Positions 6,534-13,338 of a DNA stretch of 16,652 nt are shown here, one piece after another. The notes beneath the pieces were generated by a model. It had not been told where the DNA came from. It ran no database searches and saw only the letters and a list, made by a program, of their open reading frames with translations. Position 1 is the first letter of the stretch, and each line of letters starts with the position of its first letter. This DNA comes from Desulfurococcales archaeon (GTDB lineage: Archaea > Thermoproteota > Thermoprotei_A > Sulfolobales > Ignisphaeraceae): the NCBI GenBank assembly GCA_027037025.1, contig JALWBS010000004.1, forward strand, positions 1-16,652, written 5' to 3'. The position numbers and the translations under genes are program-made.

Positions 6534-7634
6534 GTTAGCTAAGTTCGAGGATTTCGAGGCTCTGCTCCTAGGAGCTGCCATCTATGCAACAGGTGGTGGA
6601 GGAGATCTTGAGAAGGGGTTGAGACTCGTTAAGGAGGTTTTCATCGATAGAAGCAAGAGCGTTGAGATCATGGATTTGAGTGAACTCGGTTCCTCCACCG
6701 TCATAGCTTCGCCTTACGACGTCGGTACTACGGCTCCTAATGCGAGGTTGAGGAAACCCTCTAGAGTGGCTAACACCGTTGTTGGAGCTCTCAGAATTCT
6801 TAGGGATGGGCTCGGTCTCGAGGTAACAGCTTTCAACCCCGTTGAGCTTGGCGGAGGCAACACCGCTGTGGCTCTCTACGCTGCTGGACTCGCTAACCTA
6901 CCGGTCGTTGATGGGGATAGAGTCGGTCGAGCAGCGCCTGAGATTCATCAGGATACAGCGGTGCTTATGGGTAGGAAGTGCACGCCTGCCGTAGCCGTGA
7001 CCCCCACGGGCATCGAGGTCGTGATCCTCGACTACCCCGATGTGGATGACTACGAGGCTCTGCTTAGATACCTATCGATCCTATCAGGTACCCACGTAAC
7101 CGTGATCGACACGCCTATGAGAATCGATGAGGCTAGGAACGTGTTGATAAGGGGTAGCCTATCGAAGTGCTTCGAGCTCGGTAAGAAGGTTCTCGAAGCT
7201 AGGAGGAGGGGATCCTTCGTTCCTAGAATCGTTGCTGAGACCATGAATGGGTGGATCGTTTTCCACGGAATCGTTAGGGAGTGGCGTTGGAGGAACGAGG
7301 GTGGGTTCCTCGTAGGGGAGATGATAGTGGAGGGAATCGACGAGTTCCAGAGCAGGGTGCTGAGGTCGTGGATCAAGAACGAGCACATAATGGTGTGGCT
7401 CGACGATCAACCCCTGGTGATGCCGCCCGATATATTCACGTTGGTATCGAGGGATGGAACACCGATCCTAAACCACGTAGTTAGGGAGGGCATGGAGGTT
7501 TGGGCATCGCAGCTCCAGCACCAGCGGTATGGAGATGCGAGGAGGGGTTGAAGCTCTTCGGCCCTAAGCACTTTGGCTTCAACTACGACTACGTACCTGT
7601 CGAGAAGCTCGTAAGAGATCTAGGACTAGCGTAG
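6526..7634 (+). CDS. DUF917 (S-methyl-thiohydantoin desulfurase-like) protein with C-terminal frameshift
   Basis: DUF917 family proteins (renamed S-Me-THD after a thiohydantoin desulfurase) are usually about 360 residues. The N-terminal signature IYATGGGGDLEKG and the core NPVELGGGNTAVAL with VVDGDRVGRAAPE are clear. The uninterrupted frame stops at 7551 after a poor tail (341 residues). From about 7500 the +2-shifted frame reads GIAAPAPAVWRCEEGLKLFG, then PKHFGFNYDYVPVEKLV, and stops at 7632-7634; this is the family's normal C-terminal end ('..FGP..FGyd.dYvPvE'). Adding one T to the TTT at 7499-7501 would restore a single frame of about 369 residues. The gene is therefore given as one unit with a one-base deletion, which may be real, a sequencing error or, less likely, recoding. 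It overlaps the racemase stop by 8 bases and ends 2 bases from the convergent gene. Confidence 0.85.
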
Positions 7635-7636
7635 GA

Positions 7637-8431
7637 TCACCCCATCCCGGGCGGTATGTAGATCGCTGGGACTATCGCTAGAGCAGCAGCGTGCTCCCTC
7701 TTAAGATCCCTAACCCTGTTCTTGACTAGCCTCAGCATGTCTATGTACACGAGAAACGTCCTCCCCTCACCAGACCTAATCCTCCAGTACCTAGACACGT
7801 CCTTAGCTATCCTCTCAGCACGACTCTTAACAACCTCCTCAACGAGACCCGCATCCCCAGCGCTCGCCCTCTCGATTACCTGCAGCGCTTCCTCGATGCA
7901 CTGCTCGTAGAAATCGAGCACGGTGTAGTCAGCGATCCTCATATGCAGCTTCCAGCTCTGAACATCCATCTCCTTCGAAGTCCTCACGATCTCGACACCC
8001 AGCCTCTCGACTGCGTTGAGAAACCTGTTCCCGACGATCATGAGGGGCGATATGTAGGTCGAGGCCAGGGTCATGGCCTCGGCCAGCATCTTCTCGATAC
8101 CCGTGGACTTGACGAGGATATCGACGAACTCGAGCAGCTGAGTAACAGGGTACACCAGTTCGCGAAGAGGTTTCCCACCGAGGAACTTCTGGAGCTTCGA
8201 ACCGAACCTCTCGACCATCATCGGCCCTACGCCGAGGTCACGGTATCGGAACCTCGAGGCTAACCACTTGATGGATTCCTCAACACCGCTCTCCTCGAGA
8301 TCCGCAGCCACGACGCCGCGAAGGTTCTTGACTATGGCTGCGTAGCGAGCGAAATCAACGTAGCTCACGCACATCCCCACAACCGTACTAACCGTACGAG
8401 TATCGAGATTAGCTACAACACTCCTCGCCAT
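7637..8431 (-). CDS. Hypothetical alpha-helical protein
   Basis: I do not recognise this 264-residue protein. It is predicted almost entirely helical, with amphipathic stretches (for example LRELVYPVTQLLEFVDILVKS and EEVVKSRAERIAKDVSRYWR), many charged residues in the C-terminal third and no clear membrane segment, metal-binding cluster or nucleotide-binding loop. The C-terminus ends AIVPAIYIPPGMG. Start ATG 8431 is supported by AAGGAG (minus strand, 8441-8446) nine bases upstream. Its leader contains a small GC-rich hairpin at 8482-8495 (GGCTC/GAGCC). It is convergent with the DUF917 gene and divergent from vapB1. It has normal codon use for the window, so it looks like a real lineage-restricted gene. 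Confidence 0.7.
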   Translation of the reverse strand: MARSVVANLDTRTVSTVVGMCVSYVDFARYAAIVKNLRGVVAADLEESGVEESIKWLASRFRYRDLGVGPMMVERFGSKLQKFLGGKPLRELVYPVTQLLEFVDILVKSTGIEKMLAEAMTLASTYISPLMIVGNRFLNAVERLGVEIVRTSKEMDVQSWKLHMRIADYTVLDFYEQCIEEALQVIERASAGDAGLVEEVVKSRAERIAKDVSRYWRIRSGEGRTFLVYIDMLRLVKNRVRDLKREHAAALAIVPAIYIPPGMG

Positions 8432-8595
8432 GTAGAGCTACTCCTTCCCGCACAAGCTTGCCGAGTCCCAAACCAGCGTGAGGCTCCCCCGAGCCCTTAC
8501 CTCACTCTGGCTACTAGTACCAATCATACTGCTGAACCGAGGATACTTCGCAGGGATGTGTCCGTATGCTAAGAGCTTTGCGATACACTAGGGAA

Positions 8596-8616
8596 TTCTT
8601 AAACTTCTTAAATCTA
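8596..8616 (+). promoter_or_regulatory. Promoter and tandem repeat upstream of the first vapBC pair
   Basis: TTCTTAAA occurs twice in tandem (8596-8603 and 8605-8612, nine-base period). The second copy overlaps the TATA element, whose centre is about 25 bases before ATG 8637, predicting a leaderless mRNA. A repeat on the TATA box of an antitoxin gene is a natural place for autorepressor binding, although this is inference. Confidence 0.5.
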
Positions 8617-8636
8617 TACCCAGTCTAGGGAGCTGT

Positions 8637-8888
8637 ATGGCGGTTAGTAGGGTCTCTAAGAAGGGGTTGACGAGCATCCCCGCCAGGGTTAGAAAGGCGC
8701 TGGGTATCGAGGAAGGTGATGAGCTGGTGTGGGAGGTTGTTGAAGAGCGTGGTGTGGCCATCGTGAAGGTTGTTAAGAATCCTCTCAAGCAGTTAGAGGG
8801 GAAGTACAGCGACCCTAACCTGACGTATGAGAAGGTTGAGGAGCTTGCGGATAGACTGGTGGTAGGGGAGCTTCGTGCCGATAATTGA
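8637..8888 (+). CDS. vapB: VapB antitoxin, AbrB/SpoVT (swapped-hairpin) type
   Basis: This 83-residue protein begins with a classic AbrB/MazE DNA-binding hairpin: VSKKGLTSIPARVRKALGIE followed by EGDELVWEV, residues about 5-33. The acidic C-terminal part (YSDPNLTYEKVEELADRLVV) would wrap the partner toxin. It precedes and overlaps a PIN-domain gene by 14 bases, the standard archaeal vapBC arrangement. Its role is to neutralise VapC and repress its own promoter. The start ATG 8637 lies ~25 bases after a TATA element and would be leaderless. Confidence 0.9.
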   Translation: MAVSRVSKKGLTSIPARVRKALGIEEGDELVWEVVEERGVAIVKVVKNPLKQLEGKYSDPNLTYEKVEELADRLVVGELRADN

Positions 8889-9294
8889 GCTAGACATGCT
8901 CATCGCCTTTGTCAACAGGGTTGACGCGCTTCACAACGTGGCTGTGAAGCTCTTTAACGAGGTAGCTCGTGGAAAGCTAGGTAACGTCGCCGTACCCACC
9001 TCTGCTTACATGGAGTACGAACTTGTACTTAGATCGAGGGGGTACAGCGAAGACACTGTGCTGAGTGATCTCAACGCGTTTAGAAGGATAAAGAATTTGG
9101 GTGAGATACCGCTGACCTCCGAAGTCATTGCAAAGGCGCTGGAGCTTAGGAAAAGGTACAGCATTACGTATTTCGATTCGCTACATGCAGCCTCAGCGCT
9201 TCTCCACGATAAGACGGTGATCTCCACGGATAGAGTGTATAGAAGGATAGCTGAGCTGAGAGCGATCGACCCTAGAGAAGCCGTAGATACGTAG
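8875..9294 (+). CDS. vapC: VapC toxin, PIN-domain ribonuclease
   Basis: This is a 139-residue PIN-domain protein, normal VapC size. The acidic active site is visible: D7 in IELDMLIAF, an acidic residue in YMEYEL (E47/E49), D101 in TYFDSLHA and D119 in ISTDRVY. VapC proteins are Mg2+-dependent RNases that cut tRNA or rRNA and arrest growth until neutralised. Start GTG 8875 lies inside the vapB reading frame, overlapping by 14 bases, consistent with translational coupling. The LRKRY..TYFDSLHA block is shared with the second VapC at 12907-13338, so the two are paralogues. No catalytic residue appears to be lost, so it is probably active. Confidence 0.9.
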   Translation: MPIIELDMLIAFVNRVDALHNVAVKLFNEVARGKLGNVAVPTSAYMEYELVLRSRGYSEDTVLSDLNAFRRIKNLGEIPLTSEVIAKALELRKRYSITYFDSLHAASALLHDKTVISTDRVYRRIAELRAIDPREAVDT

Positions 9295-9396
9295 ATCGCG
9301 GGTCGCCACCTCTTAATCAGGAGACTCGTCTACCCTCAACGATTTTCGAGAACCTAATCGTTCTAACGCTTGTTCAGATCCGTTCCACATGCAGAG

Positions 9397-9402
9397 AAAT
9401 AC
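9397..9402 (+). promoter_or_regulatory. TATA-like element for the sugar epimerase
   Basis: AAATAC is centred about 25 bases before GTG 9424, and about 22 before the tandem GTG 9421. It predicts transcription starting on or next to these codons and so favours a leaderless GTG start upstream of the apparent frameshift at 9431-9433. Confidence 0.4.
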
Positions 9403-9423
9403 CTCTCTTCACCAATCATCGTG

Positions 9424-10414
9424 GTGACGCGGGATACTCGTCGTTGTTACGGGTGGAGCTGGTTTCATAGGTAGCGCTGTTGTCGAGCATCTCTCCAAGC
9501 TCGTGGATCGGGGAGAGGTCTCGAGGGTTCTGGTAATCGATAATCTCTACAGTGGGAAGCTGGAGAACGTATCGAGATTCATCGATGGGTCCAAGACGCT
9601 GTTCGCGAAGATCGACGTCTCTAACTATCGAGAGCTGTGCGAAGACCTAAGCCCTTACCTAAGGGAGTTTCGAGGGGATTTCGGTGTCGTGCACCTAGCG
9701 GCGATCGTAAACATCGTGGAGGTCTACGAGAACCCAGTGCTCGCGCTGAGGGTCAACGTTGGTGGTACGCTCAACGTGTTGGAGCTCGCTAGGAAGTTCG
9801 ATGCTAAGAGGTTCGTGTTTGCATCGAGCGTTGCTATCTACGGAGAGCCGAGGTACCTACCCATAGACGAGTCCCACCCCACGGAACCCATCAACCTCTA
9901 CGGAGAGACGAAGCTCATGGGAGAAAGGTTGGTGAACCTCTACGCGAGAGACTACGGCTTGAGCACCGTGTCTCTAAGGTTCTTCAACGTCTACGGACCG
10001 AGGATGAGAGAAGGTGCGTACGCAAGCGTTGTGCACAAATTCATCACCTCCCTGCTTATGAGGAAGAACCCCGTGATCTACGGCGATGGACATCAAACGA
10101 GGGATTTCGTATTCGTCTACGACGTTGCTGAAGCCACGGTAAAAGCGCTGCTCGAATCGAGGTACGTAGGAGCCATAAACATTGGTAGCGGTGTGGAGGT
10201 ATCGATACTAGATCTCCTAAAAACGATAGAGAGAATCCTCGGCTACGAGATCCCCCCAAGGTTCGAACCCCCTAGAAAAGGAGATGTTAGGAGATCCTGT
10301 GCCAACATCGCTAAAGCAAAGAAGGTTCTCAGATGGAGCCCGAAGCACGGCTTAGAAGAAGGTCTTAGAATAACTATCGAGTACTACAAGAAGAGGTTGT
10401 CAGCGACCGCCTAG
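9424..10414 (+). CDS. NAD-dependent sugar epimerase/dehydratase (UDP-glucose 4-epimerase-like)
   Basis: This is an extended short-chain dehydrogenase acting on a nucleotide sugar, probably a GalE-like 4-epimerase. The Rossmann motif TGGAGFIGSAV is encoded at about 9452-9484. Further on are VFASSVAIYGE (catalytic Ser), NLYGETKL with the YxxxK pair, SLRFFNVYGPR and YGDGHQTRDFVFVYDVAEA. The uninterrupted frame has no ATG, GTG or TTG until GTG 9503, which would delete the whole NAD-binding loop. Deleting one G from the GGG at 9431-9433 joins GTG 9424 as MTRILVVVTGG, a normal family start. The alternative is an AUA start at 9434 preceded by GGTGA at 9423-9427. The 3' end overlaps an antisense C/D sRNA candidate. 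It belongs with the neighbouring rhamnose genes in surface-glycan synthesis. Confidence 0.86.
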
Positions 10415-10453
10415 TCATCACCACTCAGAGACTCCACCCACTCATCACTATCT
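10395..10453 (-). ncRNA. Box C/D guide sRNA candidate (dual guide)
   Basis: Read on the minus strand, the order is: C box GTGATGA (10448-10442), a 13-base guide (10441-10429), D' box CTGA (10428-10425), a 3-base spacer, C' box GTGATGA (10421-10415), an 11-base guide (10414-10404) and D box CTGA (10403-10400). Both C-type boxes are perfect RUGAUGA and both D-type boxes perfect CUGA, with spacings typical of archaeal 2'-O-methylation guide sRNAs bound by L7Ae, Nop5 and fibrillarin. The D guide lies within the last codons and stop of the epimerase gene, antisense to it. It lies 25 bases downstream of the nucleotidyltransferase stop on the same strand and may be processed from that transcript, since I see no TATA box of its own. 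A terminal stem is weak. Outer ends are approximate; targets were not identified. Confidence 0.72.
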
Positions 10454-10477
10454 CGTTCCATGAAGAACGCCCCACGG

Positions 10478-10906
10478 TTAGTGATCGCTACCCGTGCTCG
10501 GTAGTAGTATCGAGGTTTCGCTCCTCTTCAAACCTCTTCTCTTCAACTCGTTGAGCGCCTCAATGAGCTTCCCCAAGCAACTCTCCTCAGTGTAGAGGAT
10601 CTTGCCCTCCTCCAGAGCATCGATTATCGTGGGGCAACCCCTCCTAAGCATGTCTAGAGCCTCCTCAAGCGTGTACGGATGTGGTTCGATGGGTAGAGGA
10701 ACATCGCTGAAAATCTCGAGTATCCTACCAATCCTATCGAGGTACCTCTCCTCAAAGCCCGCTATGATCAACAAATCGAAATCGCTCCACGGACCCCAGT
10801 CACCACGAACCCTCGACCCGAATAAAATGACTACTTTAGCGCGCATAGCATCGACGGGTTTCTCAACAGCTTTCCTCAACAGCGCATCCTCATCCACGCT
10901 CCACAA
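10478..10906 (-). CDS. MNT-type nucleotidyltransferase domain protein
   Basis: This 142-residue protein is a minimal nucleotidyltransferase. The motif GSx10DxD is complete (LFGSRVRGDWGPWSDFDLLI: G30, S31, D42, D44), and a third carboxylate candidate, E74, lies in PIEPHPYT. MNT proteins usually act as antitoxins that modify a HEPN-domain RNase toxin by adding AMP; no HEPN gene is visible next to it here. Start TTG 10906 is used because an in-frame TGA lies just upstream. A better-looking ATG at 10916, preceded by AAGGGA, is in another frame (MKRVVERG, then stop), so a one-base change near 10895-10899 could hide the true N-terminus. The C-terminal LGKLIEALNELKRRGLKR is helical. The sRNA candidate follows on the same strand. 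Confidence 0.82.
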   Translation of the reverse strand: MWSVDEDALLRKAVEKPVDAMRAKVVILFGSRVRGDWGPWSDFDLLIIAGFEERYLDRIGRILEIFSDVPLPIEPHPYTLEEALDMLRRGCPTIIDALEEGKILYTEESCLGKLIEALNELKRRGLKRSETSILLPSTGSDH

Positions 10907-11044
10907 CCCTCTTCATGTAGGTTTCCCTTAGCAATGCCCTTCCACAGCCATACCTAGAGATTAACTCTGGGGAAGAAGCAAGATCTCAGGGAGGCCTTAC
11001 CGAAGGGCCCGGTCATCTGTAGTAGGAGTCTTTGGAATAGAGCC

Positions 11045-11578
11045 TTACCTATGCGGTGGGTGGAACCAGTCGTAGGGTTTTCCGCATCTCGGGTCGTTGT
11101 CCCTACCATTGATTTTCATCGGTGTTATCGATGGGTCGTTCCACGGCTTCCTCTCTTCGTCGGGGTTCTGGTAATCGTAGAGTTTCGTGGTGAAGTAGAG
11201 CAAGATCGCTGGCTCGGTGCCGAGGGCTTTGAATCCGTGCCAGTAGTGCCCCGGTACTCGTAGTATCTGTGGCTTGGTGTCGCTCAGCACGACCTCGACG
11301 AGGTGCTTCGTCTCCTCGTCGTATGCACACACCTTCGCAGAGCCCCTAACCACGAAGAAGTAGTCTACTTGTCCACGCAAGTGTCTATGCCAAGCCCTGA
11401 CGATGCCTGGGTAGGTTATCGAGAGGTTCGCCTGCACTATGACGTCGTCTCCTAGCAGCTCCTTCCAATCGCTCCTCATGACCTCGTGGAACAGCCCTCT
11501 CTCATCTACGAAGCGCTCGATCTCTACGATCCTCACCCCGGGTAGCCACAGCTCCTTTACCCTGCCCTTCAACGGCAT
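11045..11578 (-). CDS. rmlC: RmlC-like dTDP-4-dehydrorhamnose 3,5-epimerase family protein
   Basis: This is a cupin-fold protein of 177 residues, the RmlC length. Family features are RGLFHEVMRSDW at 27-38, the active-site strand GIVRAWHRH (R61, H64, H66) and then GQVDYFFVVRGSAKV, RVPGHYWHGFKALG at 107-120, the YxxY region TKLYDYQNP (Y134/Y136) and KPWNDPSI. RmlC converts dTDP-4-keto-6-deoxyglucose to dTDP-4-keto-rhamnose. One oddity is that the conserved lysine two residues after the Gln in 'Q.K' is an aspartate here (D72), so activity may differ. It lies 6 bases after the RmlD gene in the same direction with GGTGA near the junction, and all other Rml enzymes are nearby, which argues for the rhamnose role. 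Confidence 0.82.
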   Translation of the reverse strand: MPLKGRVKELWLPGVRIVEIERFVDERGLFHEVMRSDWKELLGDDVIVQANLSITYPGIVRAWHRHLRGQVDYFFVVRGSAKVCAYDEETKHLVEVVLSDTKPQILRVPGHYWHGFKALGTEPAILLYFTTKLYDYQNPDEERKPWNDPSITPMKINGRDNDPRCGKPYDWFHPPHR

Positions 11579-11584
11579 GGATCC

Positions 11585-12490
11585 TCACCCGCTCTTCCTC
11601 TCCACCCATTCTCGCTTGAAGAGATCTAGCGCGAGATCCGTGTCGAAGAACCTGGTTCTGAACAGCGCTCTCGCTCTGCTAGTGTCCAAGCTCGAGTCTC
11701 GCGGTCTCTTAGCGATCCAGTGCTTCATCTCCTCCATCCTAGCCCCCTCGATCAACTCCGTTGGAAGCCCCAGAGCCTTGGCTATTCTGATCGCGAACTC
11801 GTAGCGGCTCATGCGCTCCCCGGCTACGTGAATAGTTCCCATGGGCCTCATCTCCACGATCTCGACGATCGTCTTGGCAAGGAGCGTGTTGTGCGTTGGG
11901 GAAACGAACTGGTCTACCAATGCACGTACCCTCTCTCCGCGGCTCAGCTTCTCAGCTACGTACTCAGCGAAGCTCTTCTTGCTCCCACCAACGCCGTAGA
12001 TAGCGCTGGGCCTCACGATGGTGTAGAGCAGATCGCTCGCCCTAACCAGCTCTTCACCAATAAGCTTCGTCAATCCGTAGTAGTTCACGGGGTTGGGAAC
12101 GTCGTCCTCTCTATACATCCCCTTCTCACCATCGAATACGTAGTCCGTCGAGACGTAGATCAGGTACGACCTCACAACCCTAGCAGCGCGAACAATGCTA
12201 CGCGTAGCCTCGACGTTCACTCTCCAAGCGAGCTCCCTATCCCTTTCGCAACCATCGACATCGGTGTAAGCAGCGCAATGAATGATTACGTCGGGCCTAG
12301 CCCTAAGTATCAAGTCCTCCAGCAGAGTCCTATTGGTGATGTCCAGCTTGATCTTGACGAGTTTCTCATGCTCAAGCATAACAGGATTGCGATTGTGTAT
12401 CGCTACTACCTCGTAACCTCTCGATACTAACTCGGCAACGAGCTTACTACCAAGCAATCCACTCGCACCAGTCACGAGAACCCCGACCAC
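11585..12490 (-). CDS. rmlD: dTDP-4-dehydrorhamnose reductase (RmlD)
   Basis: RmlD makes the last step of dTDP-L-rhamnose synthesis, NAD(P)H-dependent reduction at C4. The protein shows the Rossmann loop TGASGLLGS (7-15), AAYTDVDGCE, STDYVFDG (114-121), YYGLTKL with Y138/K142 as the YxxxK pair, RPSAIYG, and the RmlD-type tail RPRDSSLDTSRAR. I prefer GTG 12490 (301 residues, MVGVLVTGASG) over ATG 12523: GGTGGAG at 12502-12496 has ideal spacing to it, the family begins here, and a TATA-like element at 12526-12533 would start transcription near 12504, downstream of the ATG. rmlC follows after 6 bases, so the two form an operon. The second vapBC pair diverges from it. Confidence 0.92.
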   Translation of the reverse strand: MVGVLVTGASGLLGSKLVAELVSRGYEVVAIHNRNPVMLEHEKLVKIKLDITNRTLLEDLILRARPDVIIHCAAYTDVDGCERDRELAWRVNVEATRSIVRAARVVRSYLIYVSTDYVFDGEKGMYREDDVPNPVNYYGLTKLIGEELVRASDLLYTIVRPSAIYGVGGSKKSFAEYVAEKLSRGERVRALVDQFVSPTHNTLLAKTIVEIVEMRPMGTIHVAGERMSRYEFAIRIAKALGLPTELIEGARMEEMKHWIAKRPRDSSLDTSRARALFRTRFFDTDLALDLFKREWVERKSG

Positions 12491-12495
12491 AGCAA

Positions 12496-12533
12496 CTCCA
12501 CCGAGAAACGTAGCTCTAGACATAGACTAAAAA
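12496..12533 (-). promoter_or_regulatory. Promoter and Shine-Dalgarno of rmlDC
   Basis: On the minus strand TTTTTAGT (12533-12526) is a weak TATA candidate and GGTGGAG (12502-12496) is a strong ribosome binding site five bases before GTG 12490. Together they define the start of rmlD. Confidence 0.5.
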
Positions 12534-12617
12534 GCGTCCCTCCATCACCATGCTACGCATCGCGGCTACGCAGCAATGCGCAGGATCTGAGGAGGCTATC
12601 GAGAATCGATGCCGCTC

Positions 12618-12625
12618 TTTATAAG
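12618..12625 (+). promoter_or_regulatory. TATA box of the second vapBC pair
   Basis: TTTATAAG is a consensus archaeal TATA box centred ~22-25 bases before ATG 12644, predicting a leaderless transcript and favouring ATG 12644 over GTG 12635 as the start of vapB. Confidence 0.6.
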
Positions 12626-12643
12626 TGTGGGAGGGTGCACACT

Positions 12644-12919
12644 ATGGCTGGTGGGAGGTTGGAGTATATACTGAAGGTGGATAGTAAGGGTAGGATCCTG
12701 ATTCCGAGCGAGGTGAGGTCCATGCTCAATATCAAGGGGGTTGTCTATGCTCGTGTCGTGGATGGGAAGCTCATTATCGAGCCCATCAGGGACCCCATAG
12801 ACCTCCTCACATCGTCAGTCATTCGTGGGACTAGCGATGTTGAGAAGGAGATTCGGGAGCTGAGGCGGGTAGCGGTTGAGGAGGTTTTGAAGAGGGTTGG
12901 GGAGAGATGGTCCTTGTAG
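12644..12919 (+). CDS. vapB: VapB antitoxin, AbrB/SpoVT type (second copy)
   Basis: This is the antitoxin of the second VapBC pair. The AbrB hairpin is seen as LKVDSKGRILIPSEVRSMLN, followed by VYARVVDGKLIIEPI. The C-terminal half is charged and helical (DVEKEIRELRRVAVEEVLKR), suited to binding the toxin. ATG 12644 is chosen because the TATA box at 12618-12625 places the transcript start there; a GTG at 12635 would add three residues (91 versus 94). The gene overlaps vapC by 13 bases. It is transcribed divergently from rmlD, with 8-base direct repeats in the shared intergenic region. Confidence 0.9.
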   Translation: MAGGRLEYILKVDSKGRILIPSEVRSMLNIKGVVYARVVDGKLIIEPIRDPIDLLTSSVIRGTSDVEKEIRELRRVAVEEVLKRVGERWSL

Positions 12920-13338
12920 AGACCGATGTTGTGCTAGCGCTAGCCTCTAGAGAGGATAGGCATCATAGCGAAGCTGTTGATATCGTTAGGAACATCAAGC
13001 CCCTAAAACTATCGCCCTACGCATTGATAGAGCTAGACCTACTCGTACTGTCTGGCAAGTTGGAGGTGAGGATCCCAACGTTCTACGAAGGGCTCGAGAG
13101 AGTACTATCTTACTACGGTATAGAGGTGGTTAAGCCCAGACCGAAGCATCTTGAGAAGGGGTGGGAGCTTAGGAAGAGGTACGGCTTGACGTACTTCGAC
13201 AGCCTACACGCCTCAACAGCGATAATAGAGAACGAGGTGTTGGTGAGTTACGATAGGATCTACGCAAACGTGAAAGAGCTGAAGTACCTTACACCAGGGG
13301 AGGCATTGAGCAGATATAGGTTTGGAGGAAGCCCATAA
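12907..13338 (+). CDS. vapC: VapC toxin, PIN-domain ribonuclease (second copy)
   Basis: This PIN-domain protein has 143 residues. Acidic catalytic residues are D7 in ETDVVLAL, E42 (with D44) in LIELDLLV, D98 in TYFDSLHA and D116 in VSYDRIY, so the active site looks intact. It should be a Mg2+-dependent RNase held in check by the overlapping VapB. The block LRKRYGLTYFDSLHASTAII is closely similar to the matching part of the first VapC in this window, which indicates an older duplication or shared subfamily. It sits on the plus strand between rmlD and rmlB, interrupting an otherwise minus-strand rhamnose cluster. Confidence 0.9.
   Translation: MVLVETDVVLALASREDRHHSEAVDIVRNIKPLKLSPYALIELDLLVLSGKLEVRIPTFYEGLERVLSYYGIEVVKPRPKHLEKGWELRKRYGLTYFDSLHASTAIIENEVLVSYDRIYANVKELKYLTPGEALSRYRFGGSP

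Noticed and set aside
8482..8495. GC-rich hairpin GGCTC-CCCC-GAGCC
   Set aside because: Only five base pairs and no T-run; it lies in the leader of the minus-strand hypothetical gene and cannot be assigned a function.
10259..10272. T-loop-like sequence GGTTCGAACCCCC suggesting a tRNA 3' half
   Set aside because: It encodes the RFEPPRK stretch in the well-conserved epimerase frame, and no acceptor or anticodon stems are present around it.
11720..12430. Plus-strand open frame of 236 codons opposite rmlD
   Set aside because: Antisense shadow; rmlD carries all catalytic motifs on the other strand.
12491..12523. ATG 12523 as the rmlD start
   Set aside because: It would add eleven residues before the family start, and the TATA-like element predicts a transcript beginning downstream of this ATG; GTG 12490 has a strong ribosome binding site.
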